Positions 1-6,383 of a stretch of 6,383 nt of DNA are shown here, one piece after another (position 1 is the first letter of the stretch; each line of letters starts with the position of its first letter). The notes under the pieces are model-generated. The model was not told the origin of the DNA. It saw only the letters and a program-made list of their open reading frames with translations, and ran no database searches. The translations under genes were made by a program, and so were the position numbers. Source of the DNA: Deltaproteobacteria bacterium (GTDB taxonomy: Bacteria; Bdellovibrionota; UBA1018; UBA923); assembly GCA_016194795.1 (NCBI GenBank), contig JACQAX010000278.1:1-6383 (forward strand), given 5' to 3'.

Positions 1-527
1 CGAACTCCAAGTTCAAGCAGCTCCCCCCCGAAGAGGAACAGCTCGCGCACCTGCGCGCCGTGAGCGACGTGCTTCGCGGCCTCGGCTTCGAGCAGTACGA
101 GATCTCGAACTTCGCGCGCGAGGGGGCGCGGGCCCTCCACAACGAGAACTACTGGCTCGGGGGCGGCTATCGCGGCGTCGGTCCGAGCGCGCATTCGTTC
201 TGGCCGGCCACCCAGACCCGGACAAAGAACTGGGCAAGCCTCGGCAAGTACTGCGAGCTCGTCGAAAAGGGCGAGGCTCCCGTCGAATGGGACGAGACGC
301 TCTCGGACGAGCAGAGACGGCTGGAGTATCTCATGCTGAGGCTTCGCCGGGCCGACGGGGTGGACTTCGACGAGTATCGCCGGCTGTTCGGGCGCGACCT
401 GTATAATGAGCGGGGCCGCTGGATCGACACCTGGCGCCAGCAGGGCCTTTGCAAGGTTTCGGGCCGGCTGCAGCTGACGGCGGACGGCTTTTTCCTCAGC
501 GACCAAATCTTAAGCAATATCTCATAG
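1..527 (+). CDS. hemW: HemW, radical-SAM heme chaperone (C-terminal part; 5' end outside window)
   Basis: The reading frame is open from the left edge (first full codon at 3) to TAG at 525-527, giving 174 residues. HemW proteins are usually about 380 residues, so the N-terminal half, with the radical-SAM CxxxCxxC cluster site, is missing only because of the window edge. Visible hallmarks are YEISNFAR (visible residues 32-39), HNENYW (46-51), which fits the HNxxYW heme-binding motif known for HemW, and the following GGYRGVGPSAHS stretch. The C-terminal HemN_C-type region has YLMLRLRRADGVDF and ends LTADGFFLSDQIL. HemW binds heme and hands it to haemoproteins such as respiratory enzymes; it is often misnamed as oxygen-independent coproporphyrinogen III oxidase (HemN). 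The HNxxYW motif favours HemW, but the N-terminus needed for a full distinction is not visible. It is separated from grpE by 72 bp containing a promoter, so the two are probably not strictly co-transcribed. The last codons become AT-rich toward that control region. Confidence 0.9.
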   Translation, partial: NSKFKQLPPEEEQLAHLRAVSDVLRGLGFEQYEISNFAREGARALHNENYWLGGGYRGVGPSAHSFWPATQTRTKNWASLGKYCELVEKGEAPVEWDETLSDEQRRLEYLMLRLRRADGVDFDEYRRLFGRDLYNERGRWIDTWRQQGLCKVSGRLQLTADGFFLSDQILSNIS

Positions 528-541
528 TTATTTTCTATTTT

Positions 542-570
542 TTTGACAAACCCGCATCCGACACCATATT
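542..570 (+). promoter_or_regulatory. Heat-shock operon promoter (sigma-32-like and/or sigma-70-like) before grpE
   Basis: TTGACA at 543-548 is a perfect sigma-70 -35 hexamer; CATATT at 565-570 (4 of 6 to TATAAT) lies 16 bp downstream. The same stretch also reads as a heat-shock promoter: TTTGACA (542-548, 5 of 7 to CTTGAAA), a 13-bp spacer, then CACCATAT (562-569, one mismatch to CCCCATNT). A T-rich run just upstream (528-542) could act as an UP-like element. The predicted start lies near 576, giving a leader of roughly 25 nt before the grpE start codon. No CIRCE inverted repeat (TTAGCACTC/GAGTGCTAA) is visible. The choice between the two sigma readings is inference. Confidence 0.6.
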
Positions 571-587
571 GAACTATGCGTCACCAC

Positions 588-592
588 GAGGA
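588..592 (+). promoter_or_regulatory. grpE ribosome binding site (decides the start codon)
   Basis: GAGGA lies 7 nt before the ATG at 600. An in-frame ATG at 576 would add eight residues (MRHHEDFQ), but it has no Shine-Dalgarno sequence and sits about where transcription should begin. The ATG at 600 is therefore preferred. Confidence 0.75.
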
Positions 593-599
593 TTTTCAA

Positions 600-1118
600 A
601 TGTCGGAAGCACAGCAAAACACGAACGAGGCCGAGAAGCCCGAAGCGACCGCCGCGGAGCCCGCGAAGTCCGAAACCGAGACTTTGCAAGAGCAGCTCAA
701 GGAGTCGCAGAACAAGTATCTCTACCTCTACGCCGAATTCGACAACTTCAAGAAGCGCGTCATGAAAGAGCGCTCGGAGCTGATCAAGTTCGGCCATGAG
801 AGCTTCGCCCGCGAGCTGCTGCAAGTGACCGACAACCTCGATCGTGCGCTCGAGCACGCCAAGGGCAATAGTGATGACGCGCTGGTGACGGGCATCAAGA
901 TGGTCAGCCAGCAGATGAAAGATACCCTGGGCAAGTTCAGCGTCGTCCCGATGACGTCGGTCGGACAGAAGTTCGATCCGGAACGCCATGAGGCGGTCGG
1001 GCAGGAAAAGGTCACGGACGCTCAGCAGGACGGAACCGTCGTGCGCGAGCTCCAAAAAGGTTACACGCTCCACGGCAGGCTCTTGAGGCCCGCGCGCGTG
1101 GTCGTGGCTACAAAGTAA
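600..1118 (+). CDS. grpE: GrpE, nucleotide exchange factor of DnaK
   Basis: This 172-residue protein is somewhat shorter than E. coli GrpE (197). GrpE is a cytoplasmic homodimer that opens the DnaK ATPase domain, releases ADP and so resets the chaperone cycle; its long helices also act as a thermosensor. Residues 1-25 are a polar, Ala/Glu-rich disordered tail. Residues about 27-85 form the long dimerising helix (heptad-like, with YAEFDNFKKR at 44-53 and DNLDRA at 78-83). The C-terminal beta-wing domain carries FDPERHEAV (125-133) and the closing GYTLHGRLLRPARVVVA (154-170), both matching the GrpE signature region. The start at 600 rests on a GAGGA ribosome site. It is the first gene of the grpE-dnaK-dnaJ unit, directly behind the heat-shock-type promoter. 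It ends TAA 25 bp before dnaK. Nothing looks truncated or foreign. Confidence 0.97.
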   Translation: MSEAQQNTNEAEKPEATAAEPAKSETETLQEQLKESQNKYLYLYAEFDNFKKRVMKERSELIKFGHESFARELLQVTDNLDRALEHAKGNSDDALVTGIKMVSQQMKDTLGKFSVVPMTSVGQKFDPERHEAVGQEKVTDAQQDGTVVRELQKGYTLHGRLLRPARVVVATK

Positions 1119-1143
1119 TTTTCAGAACGTTAAGGAGAACATT

Positions 1144-3087
<1,944 letters not shown>

Positions 3088-3110
3088 GAAGCAGGTAAGG
3101 TATTTAAAGA

Positions 3111-4247
3111 ATGGCCGGCAAGCGCGACTACTACGAGATCCTCGGTGTAAGCAAATCAGCGTCGGCCGACGATCTGAAGAAGGCTTATCGCAAGCTGGCC
3201 ATTCAGTACCATCCTGACAAGAACCCCGGCGACAAGGCGGCCGAGGACAAGTTCAAAGAGCTCACCGAGGCGTACGAGGTTCTGGCGACGGTCGAGAAGC
3301 GTCGCGCCTACGACCAGTTCGGCCATGCCGGCGTCGGTCAGGGCGGCCACGGCGGCTTCGGGCAAGGCGGCTTCGACTTCAACGGCGCCAACATCAACGA
3401 CATCTTCGGCGACATCTTCGGTGACATCTTCGGTGGCGGGCGCTCGCGCGGACGCGGCGGACGCTCGCGCGCGCAGGCCGGGGCCGATCTCCAATACGAC
3501 CTCGAGATCACCTTCGAGGAAGCCGCGTTCGGCTGCGAAAAGGTCGTCTCGATCCCGAAGTCCAATCCGTGCAACACCTGCCACGGCAGCGGCGCGAAGG
3601 CGGGCTCGAGCCCGACGACTTGCGCGCAGTGCGGTGGCGCGGGCGAAGTCCGTTTTCAGCAGGGTTTCTTCGCGGTATCGAAGACGTGTCCGCGCTGCCA
3701 CGGCGAGGGTCAGACGATCAGCGACCCGTGCGCCGATTGCGCCGGAACGGGCCGCATTCGAAAAAAGGTGAGCCTCTCGGTGAAGATCCCCGCGGGCATC
3801 GACACCGGTCAGCGCCTCAAGCTCACCGGCGAAGGCGACACCGGTCTGCGCGGCGGCCCTCCGGGCGACCTCTATGTCGTCGTGCACGTTCAAGAGCACC
3901 AGTTTTTCCAGCGCGACGACTTCGACGTCGTCTGCGAGGTGCCCGTCGGCTTCGCGCAGGCGGCCTTGGGCGACGAGATCGAGGTTCCCACGCTCGAAGG
4001 AAAAGCGAAGCTGAAGATCCCCTCCGGGATCCAAAGCCATCAGATCTTGCGCCTCAAGAACAAGGGCATCGCTCGACTGGGCGCTTACGGGCGGGGCGAC
4101 CAGCTCGTGCGTATCCTCGTCGAAACCCCGAGCAAGCTGAACGCGGAACAGAAAGAGCTTCTGCGCCGCTTCCAAGAGCTGAGCGACGACAAAAGCCATC
4201 CGATGTCGAAGGGTTTCTTCGACAAGATGCGCGGAATTTTCGGGTAA
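3111..4247 (+). CDS. dnaJ: DnaJ, Hsp40 co-chaperone (class A J-protein)
   Basis: This 378-residue protein is the usual length for bacterial DnaJ. It delivers unfolded clients to DnaK and triggers ATP hydrolysis. Domain order is complete: J-domain 1-72 with YYEILGVS and the catalytic HPD at 34-36; Gly/Phe region about 73-110 with the DIFGDIFGDIFGGG run; a short Arg/Gly-rich stretch (111-120); a cysteine-rich zinc domain with four CxxCxGxG repeats (CNTCHGSG 154, CAQCGGAG 171, CPRCHGEG 193, CADCAGTG 207), expected to bind two zinc ions; then the C-terminal substrate-binding and dimerisation domains (IPAGIDTGQRLKLTGEGD at 227-243, ending near EQKELLRRFQELS). The gap from the dnaK stop is 23 bp, with GGTAAGG at 3094-3100 as a ribosome site about 10 nt before ATG. 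This is weaker than the dnaK site, fitting the lower DnaJ amount normally needed. It is the last gene of the chaperone operon, followed by a hairpin with a T-run. Confidence 0.99.
   Translation: MAGKRDYYEILGVSKSASADDLKKAYRKLAIQYHPDKNPGDKAAEDKFKELTEAYEVLATVEKRRAYDQFGHAGVGQGGHGGFGQGGFDFNGANINDIFGDIFGDIFGGGRSRGRGGRSRAQAGADLQYDLEITFEEAAFGCEKVVSIPKSNPCNTCHGSGAKAGSSPTTCAQCGGAGEVRFQQGFFAVSKTCPRCHGEGQTISDPCADCAGTGRIRKKVSLSVKIPAGIDTGQRLKLTGEGDTGLRGGPPGDLYVVVHVQEHQFFQRDDFDVVCEVPVGFAQAALGDEIEVPTLEGKAKLKIPSGIQSHQILRLKNKGIARLGAYGRGDQLVRILVETPSKLNAEQKELLRRFQELSDDKSHPMSKGFFDKMRGIFG
3399..3434 (+). repeat. Three tandem 12-bp copies inside dnaJ (DIFG repeat)
   Basis: GACATCTTCGGC/T occurs three times head to tail (3399, 3411, 3423), encoding DIFGDIFGDIFG in the Gly/Phe region. 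The copies differ only in the last base. E. coli DnaJ has a similar DIFGDVFGDIFGGG, so the protein motif is a conserved DnaJ element. The near identity at DNA level probably reflects codon bias and possibly slippage. Confidence 0.85.
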
Positions 4248-4253
4248 GCGTTT

Positions 4254-4276
4254 CCACGGAAACCGTGGTAATTTTT
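4254..4276 (+). terminator. Probable intrinsic terminator after dnaJ
   Basis: CCACGG (4254-4259), loop AAA, CCGTGG (4263-4268) form a perfect 6-bp stem with a triloop starting 6 bp after the dnaJ stop. It is followed by TAA and five T residues (4272-4276). The T-run is offset by 3 nt from the stem, so termination may be partial. It would end the grpE-dnaK-dnaJ transcript, yet it lies only 7 nt before the next start codon, so some read-through or attenuation is possible. Confidence 0.55.
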
Positions 4277-4296
4277 GGTACTCATGTACCGGAAAA
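4273..4296 (+). promoter_or_regulatory. Small hairpin overlapping the lipoprotein gene start codon
   Basis: GGTAC (4277-4281), loop TCAT, GTACC (4286-4290) is a perfect 5-bp inverted repeat. The ATG at 4284-4286 straddles its loop and descending arm. With a GG bulge (4291-4292), TTTT (4273-4276) can also pair with AAAA (4293-4296), which would tie up the T-run of the preceding terminator. No clear Shine-Dalgarno sequence precedes this ATG. A role in translation control or read-through is inference only. Confidence 0.35.
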
Positions 4297-6287
4297 TCAC
4301 CTCGGCGCTCCTTCTTTGTTCCGCTCTGGTCGTCGGCTGCGCCTCGGCGCCGAAGCGGAGCAGCGCGAACGACTCCGGCAACAGCGGCCGCGAGGAGGCG
4401 CTCGACAAAGCCAAAAGCCAGAACACGCCCGACGGGCGCGAGTTCGCGGCGATGGATGCCGAGTACCGGAAACACAACTTCGACAACATGATCAAGCGCT
4501 CGAAGGTGTTTCTCAAGACCTACCCCAAGAGCGACTTCCTCGACGAGGTGTACAACCTCCGCGGCCTGGCGCTGATCGGGCTCAAGCAGTACGCGGGCGC
4601 GGCCGCGCAGCTCAAGAAGGCGCTCGAGCTCTCGTCGAACGACAGCCTGAAGAACATGGCGTCGTACAACCTCGCATACGTGTATTTCGAGCTGGGGCAG
4701 ATCGACGCCGCCGCGCAGGCGCTCGAGGGCATGAAGCCGTCCTCGCTCGAGAAGAACGACCGGGTGAAATACTTCATCCTGCGCGCCAAGATCGCGCGGC
4801 TGAAGCAGGATTACGCGGGCAGCGCCCAGGACATCCTGTCGGGCATCCACAACATCCCCGAAGCGCAGAACCAGATGCTCGAGTCGATGCTGGCGTTCCT
4901 CGACGAGGTGCTCGAGCCCATCAACAACCTGCCTTCGCTCGAGCGCCTGCTCGCCGACCATGACGACGGCCCGGGCGCGGATCGCCTCTACTACAAGGTG
5001 GGCGCGTATTATTTCGGCAACGGCGAGCGCGACAAGGCGAAGAAATTCTTCCAGAAGATCGTCGAGTCGTATCCGGAGAGCCGCTACTACGCGACCGCGC
5101 GCGACAATCTTCGCAAGGTCGAGTTCCAGGGCGTCGTCGACCCGAAACGCATCGGCGTGGTGCTCACGCTCTCGGGCAAGTTCGGGAAGTTCGGCTACAA
5201 GGCGCTGCAGGGCCTCGAGCTCGCGCTCAAGATCTTCCAGCCCGCCGGCGAGCCCAATCCCGTTTCGCTCGTCGTGCTCGACGACCAGGGCGACCAGGAG
5301 CGCGCGCTCGCGGCGATGGACGACCTTTTCTTCAAGCACCACGTCGCGGTGATCGTCGGGCCGCTCGTCTCGAAGCTCGCCGAGCCAATGGGCAAGAAGG
5401 CGCAGGAGCTCGGCATCCCTCTCGTCACTCTCTCGCAGAAAGAGGCGCAGGCGGGCGACTACGTGTTCAACGCCGCGCTCACGCCGGCGATGCAGGTGCG
5501 CGAGCTCGTGCAATACGCCGCCGAGAAGGCCGGCGTCACGAGCTTCGCGATGCTCTCGCCGACCGGCAAGTTCGGAGAGGAGTACGTCAAGGCGTTCTGG
5601 GACGAGGTGGATCGCACGGGCGGCTCGGTGCGCGGCTGCGAGACCTATGCGAACGACGAGACGGATTTCCGTCAGTACGTCGACAAGCTCGTGGGGCTCG
5701 CGCAGCTCGACGCGCGCTCGCACGAGGTCGAGGAGCTGAAGCTGCTGAAGGCCGCGACCCCGATCAAGAGCCGCTCCAAGAAGTTCGAGCGCATGTTCGA
5801 CCTCAAGCCGATCGTCGACTTCCAGGCCGTCTTCATCCCGGACGAGCCGAAGGCGCTCGGGCAGATTCTGCCTACCTTCGCCTATCGCGACGTCGAGAAG
5901 ACGCTCTTCCTCGGCATCAACACCTGGAACAATCCCGACCTCATCGCGCGCGCCGGGCAGTTCGCCGAGGGCGCCGTTTTCGTCGACGGCTTCTATCCGG
6001 GCTCGCACGCGCCGTCATCGAAGAAATTTAGCGAGGAATTCCGCGCGACTTTCAACGCCGACCCGTCGCCGCTCGAGGCGATGGCGTACGATGCGGGCCA
6101 CATCCTCGCCACGCTCATGCGCTCGGGCGACGTGAGCTCGCGCACCGAGATGCGCGACCGCATCCTGGGGCTGCGCGACTTCCAGGGCGTCACGGGAAAA
6201 ATTTCCTACCGCGACGGCCGCCTCACCAAGCACCTCAGCCTTCTCACCGTAAAGGGCGGGAAGATCGACGAGATTGCGTTTCAATAG
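4284..6287 (+). CDS. LpoA/LppC-like lipoprotein, putative penicillin-binding protein activator (TPR + periplasmic-binding fold)
   Basis: This is a 667-residue predicted lipoprotein. Residues 1-18 form a signal peptide (MYRK, then a hydrophobic stretch) ending in the lipobox VVGC, with C19 as the lipidation site. Ala-Ser follows rather than Asp, which by the enterobacterial rule favours the outer membrane. A polar linker (about 23-50) leads to TPR-like helices at about 54-81, 88-118, 127-150 and 232-270. Residues 289-667 resemble a type I periplasmic-binding-protein fold: RIGVVLTLSGKFGKFG (289-304), a GPLVS turn (359-363), GIPLVTLSQKE (377-387), DFQAVFIPDEP (512-522). This order is that of LpoA/LppC, which in E. 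coli reaches through the periplasm to stimulate PBP1A. A branched-chain-amino-acid-type receptor is an alternative for the C-terminal part, but the lipoprotein plus TPR layout fits LpoA better. The ATG at 4284 is chosen because an in-frame TTG at 4275 lies inside the terminator T-run. A distinct promoter is not obvious; read-through from dnaJ is possible. Confidence 0.8.
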   Translation: MYRKITSALLLCSALVVGCASAPKRSSANDSGNSGREEALDKAKSQNTPDGREFAAMDAEYRKHNFDNMIKRSKVFLKTYPKSDFLDEVYNLRGLALIGLKQYAGAAAQLKKALELSSNDSLKNMASYNLAYVYFELGQIDAAAQALEGMKPSSLEKNDRVKYFILRAKIARLKQDYAGSAQDILSGIHNIPEAQNQMLESMLAFLDEVLEPINNLPSLERLLADHDDGPGADRLYYKVGAYYFGNGERDKAKKFFQKIVESYPESRYYATARDNLRKVEFQGVVDPKRIGVVLTLSGKFGKFGYKALQGLELALKIFQPAGEPNPVSLVVLDDQGDQERALAAMDDLFFKHHVAVIVGPLVSKLAEPMGKKAQELGIPLVTLSQKEAQAGDYVFNAALTPAMQVRELVQYAAEKAGVTSFAMLSPTGKFGEEYVKAFWDEVDRTGGSVRGCETYANDETDFRQYVDKLVGLAQLDARSHEVEELKLLKAATPIKSRSKKFERMFDLKPIVDFQAVFIPDEPKALGQILPTFAYRDVEKTLFLGINTWNNPDLIARAGQFAEGAVFVDGFYPGSHAPSSKKFSEEFRATFNADPSPLEAMAYDAGHILATLMRSGDVSSRTEMRDRILGLRDFQGVTGKISYRDGRLTKHLSLLTVKGGKIDEIAFQ

Positions 6288-6303
6288 CCGTATCCCGTAT
6301 AAT
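6274..6303 (+). promoter_or_regulatory. Candidate sigma-70-type promoter for the gene at the right edge
   Basis: A perfect TATAAT (6298-6303) lies 18 bp after TTGCGT (6274-6279), which keeps the TTG of the -35 consensus. The -35 falls in the last codons of the lipoprotein gene. The predicted start is near 6310. In such GC-rich DNA a perfect TATAAT in a short intergenic gap is unlikely to be chance, but the -35 is weak. Confidence 0.45.
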
Positions 6304-6323
6304 TGAGCAAGGATGAGATTCCT

Positions 6324-6341
6324 CGCGTGAATACTCACGCG
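6324..6341. repeat. Perfect 7-bp inverted repeat with 4-nt spacer
   Basis: CGCGTGA (6324-6330), ATAC, TCACGCG (6335-6341). It lies about 14 to 31 nt downstream of the predicted transcription start and covers the candidate GTG start at 6327. No T-run follows, so it does not look like a terminator for the upstream lipoprotein gene. It could be an operator or an mRNA hairpin. Confidence 0.6.
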
Positions 6342-6383
6342 TCGATTCAGCTCGTCATTTCCGTCAAGGAGGATGGAAAAGAG
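6327..6383 (+). CDS. Possible start of a further gene (19 codons, runs off the window)
   Basis: From GTG at 6327 the frame stays open to the right edge and reads MNTHASIQLVISVKEDGKE. It follows a TATAAT promoter candidate, and AAGGATGAG (6309-6317) could serve as its ribosome site, with a rather long spacing from the AAGGA core. The segment is too short to assign. The hydrophobic strand followed by a charged K-D-G-K turn is vaguely like the first strands of an FHA-type domain, but this is only a guess. Competing reading: AAGGAGG at 6366-6372 is a much stronger ribosome site, and the true start may lie just beyond the window, leaving 6304-6383 as leader. Confidence 0.35.
   Translation, partial: MNTHASIQLVISVKEDGKE
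6366..6372 (+). promoter_or_regulatory. Strong Shine-Dalgarno-like AAGGAGG near the right edge
   Basis: AAGGAGG is a near-perfect anti-16S match. The ATG at 6373 is too close to be used with it, so a start at about 6380-6386, at or past the edge, would be expected if it is real. It could equally be the Lys-Glu-Asp codons of the frame that starts at 6327. Confidence 0.3.

Noticed and set aside
530..543. T-rich run after hemW as an intrinsic terminator
   Set aside because: No GC-rich hairpin precedes it; it is better read as AT-rich promoter-upstream DNA.
576..599. Upstream ATG at 576 as the grpE start
   Set aside because: No ribosome binding site precedes it and it coincides with the predicted transcription start; the ATG at 600 has GAGGA at good spacing.
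3399..3434. Tandem 12-bp repeat as a mobile or regulatory repeat
   Set aside because: It encodes the DIFG motif conserved in the Gly/Phe region of DnaJ, so protein function explains it.
4275..4283. TTG at 4275 as the start of the lipoprotein
   Set aside because: It lies in the T-run of the terminator hairpin, has no ribosome site, and the ATG at 4284 gives a compact signal peptide.
3156..6008. A 950-codon open frame on the - strand across dnaJ and the lipoprotein gene
   Set aside because: It spans two clearly coding + strand genes and the junction between them. Its composition (Arg, Leu, Glu, Val repeats) is that of an antisense shadow in GC-rich DNA, and it has no domain signature.

Overview
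The window is about 6.4 kb of dense, high-GC bacterial chromosome with every gene on the + strand. It carries the proteostasis block hemW (3' part) - grpE - dnaK - dnaJ, then a large lipoprotein of the LpoA/LppC type (penicillin-binding protein activator), then the probable first codons of one more gene. The DnaK, DnaJ and GrpE sequences, a heat-shock sigma-factor-type promoter and an outer-membrane-type lipoprotein all point to a Gram-negative (proteobacteria-like) organism. A deltaproteobacterial or Bdellovibrionota-type lineage is my guess only; no taxonomic search was possible.

Layout. Positions 1-527 hold the C-terminal half of HemW, a radical-SAM family heme chaperone, including its HNxxYW motif. 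Positions 528-599 form an AT-rich control region with a promoter that fits both a sigma-70 and a sigma-32-like reading; no CIRCE element is visible. grpE (600-1118), dnaK (1144-3087) and dnaJ (3111-4247) follow with gaps of 25 and 23 bp, so they are almost certainly one heat-shock operon. A short GC-rich hairpin with a T-run follows dnaJ. A second, weaker hairpin overlaps the start codon of the next gene, a 667-residue lipoprotein (4284-6287) with a signal peptide, a TPR-rich region and a periplasmic-binding-protein type I fold. After it come a TATAAT-containing promoter candidate, a perfect 7-bp inverted repeat, and a possible GTG-started frame that leaves the window.

How the genes work together. 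GrpE and DnaJ are the nucleotide-exchange factor and J-domain co-chaperone of the DnaK Hsp70, and their co-transcription keeps the trio balanced. HemW lies upstream, as in the lepA-hemW-hrcA-grpE-dnaK-dnaJ order known from Gram-positive bacteria, but here hrcA is absent from its usual place. The lipoprotein probably acts in the envelope on peptidoglycan synthases and may be transcribed partly by read-through from the chaperone operon.

I found no mobile element, CRISPR array, tRNA, rRNA or unknown multigene system. This is mainly a conserved housekeeping region. The less ordinary signals are regulatory: the promoter class, the two hairpins at the dnaJ/lipoprotein junction, and the palindrome near the right edge.
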